NCBI GenBank assembly: GCA_009887135.1 | Contig: QXYA01000112.1 | Coordinates: 1 to 58,627, forward strand | DNA from: Candidatus Poseidoniales archaeon | Lineage (GTDB): Archaea > Thermoplasmatota > Poseidoniia > Poseidoniales > Poseidoniaceae | Reading direction: 5' to 3' | Length of the DNA: 58,627 nt | Shown here: positions 1 to 6,766 of the stretch, in pieces | Layout of the letters: every line of letters begins with the position of its first letter | How positions within the stretch are numbered: position 1 is the stretch's first letter | Notes under the pieces: generated by a model | What the model was told of the DNA's origin: nothing | The model's database searches: none | Seen by the model: the letters and a program-made list of their open reading frames with translations, nothing else | Program-made: the position numbers and the translations under genes

Positions 1-344
1 GGCGGGAGAGCGCCGATTCTTAGAAACTCATTTCGCAGCATAGGCATGTCAAATCTGCGAACATTATGGCCTACGAGCACGCTTCCTTGTATTAGCGCAG
101 CAACCTGGTCAGCAATTGCGGAAAAGTCGGGTTCACCCCGAACATCAGAATCTGAAATCCCATGAACTCGTTGTGCTTCATATGGAATTGGACGGCGTGG
201 GTTCACTAATCGATCATAGGAAAGTTCTGATCCATCGGCATCTGAGCCAATAAGTGCTAATTGCACAATCCGATCACGGGAAGTGCTTATGCCAGTAGTT
301 TCCAAATCAAATGCAAGAACTCGTTCGCCTTCAAGGAGTTCCAT
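1..344 (-). CDS. DEDDh 3'-5' exonuclease (DnaQ/epsilon-like), C-terminus cut by window edge
   Basis: The reverse strand reads MELLEGERVLAFDLETTG from an ATG at 342-344. The DLETTG sequence is the ExoI motif of DEDDh exonucleases, with the metal-binding Asp and Glu. About 80 residues on, VHGISDSDV and then LVGHNVRRFDMPML match the ExoII block of the family, including the conserved HN and FD. The frame stays open to base 1, so the ExoIII motif and the C-terminus lie outside the window. Family members trim 3' ends of DNA or RNA as polymerase proofreading subunits or free-standing nucleases. With only about 114 residues visible the substrate cannot be assigned. It is divergent from the small acidic gene at 407, so the 60 bp between them should carry both promoters. 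Confidence 0.85.
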   Translation of the reverse strand, partial: MELLEGERVLAFDLETTGISTSRDRIVQLALIGSDADGSELSYDRLVNPRRPIPYEAQRVHGISDSDVRGEPDFSAIADQVAALIQGSVLVGHNVRRFDMPMLRNEFLRIGALP

Positions 345-406
345 ATGTCCTGCTGAATGTGACGATTGAAGAACTATCGCTTTAGGCAGCAAGATTAGAA
401 AAGGCA

Positions 407-802
407 ATGAAGAAGAGACTTCTCATCCCAAACATGGGATTCTTTCGCCGCTTCTTCACCAAGAAGAATCAAGACGTAGAGACAGAAGCAAGTTTCGAAG
501 AATCTGAAGAGGAAATACTTGAGGTACTAAAGGAGAAATATGTTGTCGATGTAGATGAGAATGTAGAATCGATTGAATCTATTCTTGATGAGGACGAAGA
601 AGAGATTCTTCCTGGCAACGTCCAACCAGCCCCTGATTATGACCAATCAAATGCTGCACTAGAGGATGTTTTTGTTGATGAGAAGATGGAAAATTTCTCA
701 GAAAAGAACGTTGTAACTCACGATTCTATTGAAGAGATGGGAGATCATCTCAACACTGCGGAAATAATAGGAGACCTTCCCGAAGAGGTTTCGTTCGATT
801 GA
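407..802 (+). CDS. Small acidic hypothetical protein
   Basis: This 131-residue protein has a short basic, aromatic N-terminus (GFFRRFFTKKN) followed by about 110 strongly acidic residues rich in Glu and Asp, with low complexity. I recognise no family. There is no signal peptide or clear membrane segment. The basic-aromatic head could be an amphipathic membrane- or nucleic-acid-binding patch, with the acidic part disordered; that is inference only. The ATG at 407 follows a purine-rich AAAAGG stretch. A second in-frame Met at 434 (MGFFRRFF) is a credible alternative start. It is read in the same direction as the PKD lipoprotein downstream, with a gap of about 90 bp. Confidence 0.6.
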   Translation: MKKRLLIPNMGFFRRFFTKKNQDVETEASFEESEEEILEVLKEKYVVDVDENVESIESILDEDEEEILPGNVQPAPDYDQSNAALEDVFVDEKMENFSEKNVVTHDSIEEMGDHLNTAEIIGDLPEEVSFD

Positions 803-892
803 TTCTGGCTAAAATAGAGGGCATTTGAAACACACCTCTGTGTGTACAGAATTACAACATGGTTAGATATAGGATTAGTTTGAAGACAAATT

Positions 893-2068
893 ATGCAAGA
901 GAAGAGTATGCGATTAAAAGGGCTAGGGTTAGTCCTTCTGATGTGCTCTTTTTCTCTTGCTGGTTGCACCGGGATTCTTGACACAGCTCCTGAACCTAGG
1001 GCCACAATGGAAGCCTATCCTCTCCTCATACAAGAAGGCGAAATGGTGACCTTCGATGCTCGAGAATCCGACGCGGTTGAAGGGATCATCACCGAGTACC
1101 GTTGGGATTTTGGTGACGGAGAAAAACGGAATACAGTGACCGGATTTACATCGCACACGTACGAGATGTTTGGAGCCTATACGGTGACTCTAACAGTCGA
1201 AAATGACCAGGGAGGAGTTGATGATACCTCGGCGGTAGTTGTTGTAAACGGAGCGCCAGTCATCGATCTAACATATCCTGAAAATCCAAGGGCAGGAGAT
1301 TCCATCCTTCTCGATGCTTCAGCTTCCGTAGACCCGGAAGGAAATAATTTACTCTTTTCTTGGGATCTCGACTGGGGGGTTGATTCAGACGGCGATGGTG
1401 ACGGCCGTAATGACGTCGATTCCTCTGAGAACCAAGTGCTACTTCCGACCAATAAAAGTGGGATATATCTTGGTTCTGTTACCATCGATGATGGGCAAGA
1501 AGGTGTTCTAACCGAGGTGTTTGAACTCAACGTATCCTCTCGACGTTTTAGCGTTGTATGGAAAGAGAAAGTTATCGAACAAACTTGGTCGGACTATCTT
1601 GCAGAAGGGGATGAATGGAGCCAAGAAATTACACCAGGCTCTTCTGGTAGAATAATTTCTTATGAAGCAATTCTTGAATTAGAAAACGACCTCATTCAGC
1701 CTTACGATAATTTCACGCTTTTAGTAACTGTTCCAGAAGATAATTATCAAGAGAAAGCCGATACTGAAGGCGGAAACATAACTGCCAATGAGAACGCAAA
1801 AGCAACACTTTCCGAGGACAAACTCAACCCACTAGGCTCTGAAGGGATTTATGATTCTGATAACATGGAAATGGTCATCAGCATGTTGCTTAATGAACCA
1901 GGCTCAGCATTCGGCCAACCTCCCTGGGTGTTACTCGTGCAAGCTTTGCAGTCAAATCCGGACTCCGCCATTGAAATCCTCCCAGATCCAGATCCAGGAA
2001 ACGACTGGACACTAACGATAAAAATCACAATACAAGAACCGGTCATAACAGAAATAGCGTTCGAGTAG
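893..2068 (+). CDS. PKD-domain lipoprotein
   Basis: This 391-residue secreted protein begins with a hydrophobic signal sequence that ends in a lipobox (LAGC, Cys near residue 25), so it is probably lipid-anchored on the outer face of the cytoplasmic membrane. Residues about 38-118 form a PKD domain: a YRWDFGDGE core followed by HTYEMFGAYTVTLTV, the classic PKD strand signature. A second PKD-like unit follows (NGAPVIDLTYP, then SWDLDWGVDSDGDGDG), with an Asp-rich stretch that may bind calcium. The C-terminal 170 residues are not recognised. PKD domains usually mediate extracellular protein or polysaccharide contacts. A start at the second Met (908) would shorten the signal peptide n-region and is equally possible. 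Confidence 0.8.
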   Translation: MQEKSMRLKGLGLVLLMCSFSLAGCTGILDTAPEPRATMEAYPLLIQEGEMVTFDARESDAVEGIITEYRWDFGDGEKRNTVTGFTSHTYEMFGAYTVTLTVENDQGGVDDTSAVVVVNGAPVIDLTYPENPRAGDSILLDASASVDPEGNNLLFSWDLDWGVDSDGDGDGRNDVDSSENQVLLPTNKSGIYLGSVTIDDGQEGVLTEVFELNVSSRRFSVVWKEKVIEQTWSDYLAEGDEWSQEITPGSSGRIISYEAILELENDLIQPYDNFTLLVTVPEDNYQEKADTEGGNITANENAKATLSEDKLNPLGSEGIYDSDNMEMVISMLLNEPGSAFGQPPWVLLVQALQSNPDSAIEILPDPDPGNDWTLTIKITIQEPVITEIAFE

Positions 2069-2109
2069 GTTAAGACGAAAAGAGTTTGAAGGACTGTTGA
2101 CTGGAAGGG

Positions 2110-2472
2110 TTGAGTGGCATGGTTGAATCTGTTGAAATCAGTCGAGTAAACATACGAGACACATTGTCTCTGGACCTATCTGTTTGGATGCATCACCCCG
2201 ATGACATGGACTTCAGGCCAGCAATGTCCTGCAAGGATAAAACACTCACAATTTTTTCTCAAACCTCTGGAGAAACACTTGCATCAGTTGATCTCGATGA
2301 TGATCAAATGCAAGCATTAGAAGCATCACTTACCGCAGAACTGCGTGTCAAATTCCATGTCCATGGCATGCACGGCCGATTGGATAAAATTGCTCCGATT
2401 ATAGCGGATGGCAAAGCAAAGAAACTTGCGACGGCAAATTGGAAAACTACCCAACCAGTTTCATTTGAGTAG
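2110..2472 (+). CDS. Hypothetical protein, 120 residues
   Basis: This soluble 120-residue protein has no recognised family. It has alternating hydrophobic/charged segments, an Asp-rich turn (VDLDDDQMQALEASL), and a His-rich stretch (KFHVHGMHGRLDK) that could hold a metal but matches no motif I know. The frame opens with TTG at 2110; the ATG at 2119 (MVESVEIS) is an equally good start and would remove three residues. It lies between the PKD lipoprotein and a small basic protein in a co-directional series. Confidence 0.55.
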   Translation: MSGMVESVEISRVNIRDTLSLDLSVWMHHPDDMDFRPAMSCKDKTLTIFSQTSGETLASVDLDDDQMQALEASLTAELRVKFHVHGMHGRLDKIAPIIADGKAKKLATANWKTTQPVSFE

Positions 2473-2520
2473 GGATTCCCCCCATTTCTTTCATAACCGT
2501 AAACGACGAAAGTCGTAATT

Positions 2521-2805
2521 ATGTCTCCAAGACGATTAGGGAAAGGTTCCCAGAAGAAAGCACGATTTGACCGACTAAAAACTGAGATAATGCGATTTGT
2601 TACGGCAAATCCAGGATGTTCCGCCCAATCCATTGTTGCAAATCTATCTCACGATAGGGTAATGAGAAACCATGGTCTTACCCCTAGGAAAGTTGGATTC
2701 TTTATCCCAAGGCATCTTGCAGACCGACTGACTTGGTGGCAAGATCATCGTGCAGGAAGGCGAGTCTATGGCCGTCTTGAAGAAAACGATGACACTACTG
2801 CATGA
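2521..2805 (+). CDS. Small basic, probably DNA-binding protein
   Basis: This 94-residue protein is very basic at the N-terminus (SPRRLGKGSQKKARFDRLK). Its central helix pattern (IMRFVTANPGCSAQSIVANL) looks like the helix-turn-helix part of a winged-helix fold, where 'gcsaqsI' would be the turn before the recognition helix. No exact family is recognised, so DNA binding is an inference from charge and pattern. Its stop overlaps the start of the HAD phosphatase by 4 bp (ATGA), so the two are probably translationally coupled. Confidence 0.6.
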   Translation: MSPRRLGKGSQKKARFDRLKTEIMRFVTANPGCSAQSIVANLSHDRVMRNHGLTPRKVGFFIPRHLADRLTWWQDHRAGRRVYGRLEENDDTTA

Positions 2806-3536
2806 AACTCCCTCTCTCAAAGAAGAGATACCGACGAACTCATGAGGCTTCACTCCTTGCTATGCACATGAGCGAAGAGCAAGAGGTTGCTGCATACTTC
2901 GATCTCGATGGGACGTTACTCAATGCTTCAAGCGAAAAAACGCTGACAGGAGTCCTTGCAAAAAGGCGACCTTGGCGAATACCCCATGCAACAATTGCGT
3001 GGTCACTTGGAACTGTATTCGGCCTCTTAACAGGTAAATCTCCTTATGATGCTCTACGCAACAGAGGTCATCTTTCTCTCGCTTCTTGGGCGACATTGGA
3101 GAAATATTCCGATGAAATCGCCCCTAAATTACTCGAGCCGAAAGTCTCTCAACAAGCATGGGAAAAGATTGCTTGGCACCGCCAACAAGGCCACAGGTTG
3201 GTATTGGTTACTGCTACTGTCGCTCCCATGGCTGAAGCGATGGGCCGGATATTGGGTATGGATGAAGTCTATGGATGCGGGCCAAGCGACCGTAGTGGGA
3301 TTCTTTCTGGTTCCGAACGAGGCTGGTCTGTTCCGAGACGAAAAGGAAAAGTGCCCGTAGTTGAATTAGATGCTAAGGAAAACGGTCATGATTTATCAAA
3401 ATGTTACGGTTACGGGAATACCCTTGCTGATTCGTGGTTTATGCGAAAATGTGGACACGCAATTGCAGTTAACCCGGAGCCTTCTCTGAGATCATATGCT
3501 CAAGAGAATAAATGGGAGATTGTAGAATGGCCTTAG
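2802..3536 (+). CDS. HAD-superfamily hydrolase, subfamily IB
   Basis: This 244-residue protein has motif I AYFDLDGTLLN (nucleophile Asp and general-acid Asp) near residue 32, motif II LVTAT near 138, and a motif III lysine in the RRKGKVPVV segment. It ends with YGNTLADSWF and AIAVNPEPSLR, the layout of HAD-IB phosphatases related to SerB and PHOSPHO1. Motif IV is usually GDSxxD; here the first acidic residue is replaced (GNTLAD), so magnesium coordination may differ. Substrates in this subfamily are small phosphomonoesters; I cannot name one. The first 22 residues are poorly conserved in style, and a start at Met23 (MHMSEEQ) is possible. It overlaps the preceding gene by 4 bp. Confidence 0.82.
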   Translation: MKLPLSKKRYRRTHEASLLAMHMSEEQEVAAYFDLDGTLLNASSEKTLTGVLAKRRPWRIPHATIAWSLGTVFGLLTGKSPYDALRNRGHLSLASWATLEKYSDEIAPKLLEPKVSQQAWEKIAWHRQQGHRLVLVTATVAPMAEAMGRILGMDEVYGCGPSDRSGILSGSERGWSVPRRKGKVPVVELDAKENGHDLSKCYGYGNTLADSWFMRKCGHAIAVNPEPSLRSYAQENKWEIVEWP

Positions 3537-3569
3537 AACCTTCATATAGTCTAGAAAATAGATTCTTTC

Positions 3570-4469
3570 ATGAGCGATTTATTCGGTATGGACGACGAAG
3601 GTGAAAAGGAAACCCCATCAGCATCTTCTGAGTATCAAGAAGAGAAAAAGAGCGTTTTCAAGAATCTTGTAAATGACAGTTTTACAGCAATGCAGACTTC
3701 TTTTGACTACCTTCTAAAAACAATTGAAAGAAATCCCGACCGGATTATTTTCGGAGTTGACAAAATAATCATCCTCGGAAATCTAGCAACCTATTCAATT
3801 CCTCTCGAGGGGCTCATTCAACGAATGAGGAACCCGTATGCTGGTGGAACAGGCCTCAACGCAACAACTGCTACGTTCAAGGGAAAACTCGATGGAAAGG
3901 AAGCATCGGTCTGTATCCAACCAGATCATCAAAATACAGCTAATCTTCCTGGATGCGATGTTCTTGACTCGTATTTCCTGATGCTGCTCAATGATGATAA
4001 GTTCATTCAACAGGAGAGGCATGGTCCCCTACGACATGCCTTGCTCAATTTGTATGGCCTATCTGCAAGCCCCGCATCTGCAGCGTTCAAGGAATTCCTT
4101 GATGTGACGATGGATGCCACATACATTCCCGGAGAAAATATGGTTGAAATCAAAGGAACAAACGGTTGGAAATGGAGAATGAGTGATGGAAACCCACTCG
4201 TCAAAGGTTTCACAATCTGGTTTAAGAAACCAAGACAGAGAGCATGGAAGAAAGTTGTTCAGGATACTGTAGAGTTTGAGTATGCGTACCATTATGACGA
4301 TGTTTTCAGTGTTCTTGAGTTGCTCTCCGATTCCCCTAGGGTGTTGGTTGAAGACGAAACATATGCTTCAGACGGTTACTTTAGAAAGATGGTTGGTCCT
4401 CACTATTCACCTCTAGAGAAGCGGCTAATCGCTGATGAAAACAACGAGCGCGAAGGCGCAGAGTCTTGA
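3570..4469 (+). CDS. Hypothetical protein, 299 residues
   Basis: This soluble protein matches no family I recognise. The first 30 residues are acidic and probably disordered (MSDLFGMDDEGEKE). The rest is a mixed alpha/beta region containing IIFGVDKIIILGN, a probable strand pair (TATFKGKLDGKEASVCIQ) and WFKKPRQRAWKKVV, a basic patch. There is no signal peptide or transmembrane helix. It follows the HAD gene by 33 bp and ends two bases before the 3' end of the convergent tRNA gene. Confidence 0.65.
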   Translation: MSDLFGMDDEGEKETPSASSEYQEEKKSVFKNLVNDSFTAMQTSFDYLLKTIERNPDRIIFGVDKIIILGNLATYSIPLEGLIQRMRNPYAGGTGLNATTATFKGKLDGKEASVCIQPDHQNTANLPGCDVLDSYFLMLLNDDKFIQQERHGPLRHALLNLYGLSASPASAAFKEFLDVTMDATYIPGENMVEIKGTNGWKWRMSDGNPLVKGFTIWFKKPRQRAWKKVVQDTVEFEYAYHYDDVFSVLELLSDSPRVLVEDETYASDGYFRKMVGPHYSPLEKRLIADENNEREGAES

Positions 4470-4471
4470 GT

Positions 4472-4548
4472 TGGCGGCCCCACCGCGATTCGAACACGGG
4501 TTGCTGGCTCCGCAAGCCGGCGTGATATCCAAGCTACACTATAGGGCC
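4472..4548 (-). tRNA. tRNA-Arg(GCG) with encoded CCA
   Basis: On the reverse strand a full 77-nt cloverleaf can be drawn. The acceptor GGCCCTA pairs with TGGGGCC (one T-G). The D-arm has GTG/CAC with the invariant GG. The T-arm CCGTG-TTCGAAT-CGCGG has the canonical loop, followed by discriminator G and an encoded CCA (tgg at 4472-4474). The anticodon loop TTGCGGA gives GCG, reading CGC/CGU arginine codons. The anticodon stem CCGGC/GCCAG has a C28-A42 mismatch. G26, the target of Trm1 (encoded at 11852), is present. No intron is visible. Confidence 0.92.
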
Positions 4549-4576
4549 CTTGGTAATCGAATCCACCGACCACTTG

Positions 4577-4584
4577 GATATAAG
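4577..4584 (-). promoter_or_regulatory. TATA box of tRNA-Arg
   Basis: The reverse strand reads CTTATATC about 30 bp upstream of the tRNA 5' end at 4548, the expected place for an archaeal TATA box. The assignment rests on position and base composition only. Confidence 0.5.
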
Positions 4585-4648
4585 CGCAACGGCACGATTT
4601 ACCAGTTTCTGTACAAGAGTTCATTGCGTTTACCCTCCTGGGCTAAGC

Positions 4649-5074
4649 ATGGCAGTTCATTTGCAAAGAGGTGTAGATTTTCCAATGGTCGACCTTGCAA
4701 ATATTGCCTATTACCCGAGGATTTTCGATTTAGCACACCGCTTCTTTGAAGACTCTTGGGAGCCTATTTGTGGAATCAAGTACTCGGAATTAATATTGGA
4801 ACGACAGATTGGTTTCCCAGTCGTTCATGTAGAATCTGATTTTATTGCACCACTTCGATATGGAGATACGGTGACGGCAACAATTTGGATCCAAAAAGTT
4901 GGAGATACATCGTGCACTTGGTGCTACGAGTTTCACAATCAAGAGAATGTTTTACTTTGGACATCAACTCAGGTTACCGTTTGTGTTAATATGGATACAA
5001 TGGAGCGTATTTCGATTCCGATTTTTCTCAGATCGGGGTTGGAAAATTGTGGCAAAGGTGTTCAAAATGGATGA
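4649..5074 (+). CDS. Hotdog-fold acyl-CoA thioesterase (4HBT family)
   Basis: Starting at the ATG at 4649 (MAVHLQRGVDFPMVD), this is a 141-residue hotdog protein. The NIAYYPRIFDLAHRFFED stretch corresponds to the 4-hydroxybenzoyl-CoA thioesterase signature: the start of the long central helix with the active-site Asp. VESDFIAPLRYGDTVTATIWIQKVG is the typical beta-strand block that follows. Members hydrolyse acyl-CoA thioesters; chain length and role here are unknown. The open frame extends upstream to 4550 beside the tRNA 5' end, but that extension crosses the tRNA promoter and lacks family similarity, so the shorter start is preferred. It overlaps the next gene by 8 bp. Confidence 0.8.
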   Translation: MAVHLQRGVDFPMVDLANIAYYPRIFDLAHRFFEDSWEPICGIKYSELILERQIGFPVVHVESDFIAPLRYGDTVTATIWIQKVGDTSCTWCYEFHNQENVLLWTSTQVTVCVNMDTMERISIPIFLRSGLENCGKGVQNG

Positions 5075-5657
5075 AGATACGCCCGACATGTTTGCAATTC
5101 GACCAGATAGAAAGGGAGTAAAAACAGTTGCAGTTTTACTGATATTCTTCTCCATCTTCCTGGCTTTTGTCGCGAAAGCAGATCTTGATTTAGCTGGAAC
5201 AGACGAGGTTTCCGACGCTTATATGGAGAAAATTCTTGAGACTCCAAATCAACAAGGCGACAATGTTTCTTTTGAAGAGTACCAGTCGTATCACAAAGAG
5301 ATTAACGACAACAACGGCTATCTCATCAGAGGTGTATCTCTGGCAATTGGAAGCGCTGCGGGCATTATTGGGGGAGCCCTCATCTATCGCATGAAACCTC
5401 TTGGAAGCAAACTAGCCTTATCTGGGGCAGTGATTTCGTTCGTTGGAGGAATCATAGGGAACATGATCTTCTACGATGCGGCCCAACTACATTTACGGGG
5501 AACGATTCAGGATAATGCCGAATACTTCGGTTATGCCTGTGGAGTATGCACTTTCTTTGTCGCAACTCTTGCTCTTCTTCCACTGATAAATGCGAGAGCA
5601 AAACTAGCGTTTATTGAGGCAAATTCTGTACAATTGGTTCATGAAGAATCCGAATAA
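5067..5657 (+). CDS. Small multi-spanning membrane protein
   Basis: From the ATG at 5067 the product has 196 residues: a short polar N-terminus, one hydrophobic helix near residues 20-37, an acidic loop of about 45 residues, then three more hydrophobic segments (about 90-110, 117-138 and 152-175), Gly-rich in places (IGSAAGIIGGALIY). I recognise no family. The open frame reaches back to 4899 inside the thioesterase gene, but ATG 5067 gives a sensible membrane-protein start and an 8 bp coupling overlap. Its 3' end overlaps the convergent pentapeptide-repeat gene by 19 bp. Confidence 0.65.
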   Translation: MDEDTPDMFAIRPDRKGVKTVAVLLIFFSIFLAFVAKADLDLAGTDEVSDAYMEKILETPNQQGDNVSFEEYQSYHKEINDNNGYLIRGVSLAIGSAAGIIGGALIYRMKPLGSKLALSGAVISFVGGIIGNMIFYDAAQLHLRGTIQDNAEYFGYACGVCTFFVATLALLPLINARAKLAFIEANSVQLVHEESE

Positions 5658-6097
5658 TCCGCTGGTTTAGGCCACTTCTTTTTCAAGGTCTTTTCAAGGT
5701 CCTCACTCACGATTGCATTCCACCAATCACTCCCCTGCCAGATAGCATATTTTCCGCGTATGCCTCGCAAATCAGCGCCTTTAAGTTTACAATTTCTGAA
5801 ATTTGAGAGATTACATCGTGCTTTTCGTAAATCAGCGCCTCTGAAATCAGCTCCATCGAAAGCAGATTTCATAAGGTCCGCTTCGACCAAAGAGGCTTTG
5901 CGGAAATCACAATCAGTAAAGTCGCCTTCCGTTAAATCGGCCTCATCGAGTATTGCTCTTCGAAACGTTGAGCCCTTATGTCTTCCTTTACGGAGTAGAC
6001 TCTTGCTATGATTTTGATACGAATAGTCAAGGATGACATTTTCACCAGATTCTGGGTCGTCACGGGGGTCTCCCGTTCCGCCGCCTGACATGACCAT
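5639..6097 (-). CDS. Pentapeptide-repeat protein
   Basis: This 152-residue protein has about twelve tandem five-residue units of the A(D/N)Lxx type (for example LDEADLTEGDF, VEADLMKSAF, GADFRGADLRKA, CKLKGADLRG) over residues about 43-115. These should fold as a short right-handed quadrilateral beta-helix. The 40 N-terminal residues are Gly/Asp-rich and probably disordered, and the C-terminus has a short Trp-containing helix. The function of single-domain pentapeptide proteins is mostly unknown; some mimic DNA. It lies 7 bp downstream of the 6105 gene on the same strand, so the two are probably co-transcribed. Confidence 0.85.
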   Translation of the reverse strand: MVMSGGGTGDPRDDPESGENVILDYSYQNHSKSLLRKGRHKGSTFRRAILDEADLTEGDFTDCDFRKASLVEADLMKSAFDGADFRGADLRKARCNLSNFRNCKLKGADLRGIRGKYAIWQGSDWWNAIVSEDLEKTLKKKWPKPADYSDSS

Positions 6098-6104
6098 GAT
6101 TCAC

Positions 6105-6605
6105 TCAGGAGGTTGATTGTTTATCGAGGTGCGCCCTACCGGCATCTGTTAGAACTGCGAATCGATTTTTGTCTCCATGCTCAAATGGCACTTCGAGTAA
6201 ACCGCGCTCTCTAAGTCTGTTTAGGTAAAGAGATAGATTGCCAGGGGGGTCGATTCCCCCATCTGAAAAGAGTTGGTTGACAACACGAGGGGGGCTATCC
6301 TGTACATTCTCGACATCACGGAGGTAATGGATGGCAGCAAGCACTTGATCGGGTTTCTTAGTTAGTGCACAATTTTCTACGAGCGATCTAAATGCAGAAC
6401 CACGTTCTGGCAAACCAGCATCTCTTGCGGCATCAATAGCAGCCTCAATAGCCGCATCTCTTGCATCTTTTACGCGTTCGAGTACAATTGACCATGTATC
6501 ATCATGCCTCATTTGTATGAGTCGTGCATCGACTTCAACAGTTGCTCCGGATACGTCAATTTCTAAGTCGCCTGCAGTGACCATTATTTTCGCTTGTGCT
6601 ACCAT
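6105..6605 (-). CDS. Hypothetical protein with C-terminal winged-helix-like domain
   Basis: From the ATG at 6605 (MVAQAKIMVTAGDLEIDVSG) the product has 166 residues. The middle is an Ala/Arg/Asp-rich helix (VKDARDAAIEAAIDAARDAG). The C-terminal about 75 residues have a helix-turn-helix and wing pattern (VLAAIHYLRDVEN, SLYLNRLRERGLLEV, RFAVLTDAGRAHL), as in many archaeal winged-helix proteins. The open frame begins nine residues earlier at 6632. Short gap to the pentapeptide gene suggests an operon. A DNA-binding or protein-interaction role is inferred from fold pattern only. Confidence 0.65.
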   Translation of the reverse strand: MVAQAKIMVTAGDLEIDVSGATVEVDARLIQMRHDDTWSIVLERVKDARDAAIEAAIDAARDAGLPERGSAFRSLVENCALTKKPDQVLAAIHYLRDVENVQDSPPRVVNQLFSDGGIDPPGNLSLYLNRLRERGLLEVPFEHGDKNRFAVLTDAGRAHLDKQSTS

Positions 6606-6662
6606 GGGTATCAGTCTAAGCACACCCCCCACCTATTGATAACCCTTGTATATTTACCACGA

Positions 6663-6691
6663 TAACAAAATATCCGCCGAAGTAACAAAAT
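6663..6691. repeat. Direct repeat TAACAAAAT, candidate operator
   Basis: TAACAAAAT occurs at 6663-6671 and again at 6683-6691, exactly 20 bp apart (about two helical turns). Both copies are followed by a similar TnTC..GCC stretch. It sits in the 161 bp between the divergent genes starting at 6605 and 6767. Regulator binding is an inference from the spacing. Confidence 0.4.
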
Positions 6692-6766
6692 TTCGCCTTC
6701 TAACTCTGCAATCCAAGCGTAATCGACTTGAAGTATAGGTAGTCTGCGTAGAGTGTAGGTGATACC

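Noticed and set aside
4550..4648. Upstream extension of the thioesterase gene
   Set aside because: It crosses the tRNA promoter and has no similarity to the hotdog family; ATG 4649 gives a full-length domain.
4435..4749. Open frame of 104 codons across the tRNA-Arg gene on the plus strand
   Set aside because: It runs antisense through the tRNA and its promoter and has no protein-like composition.
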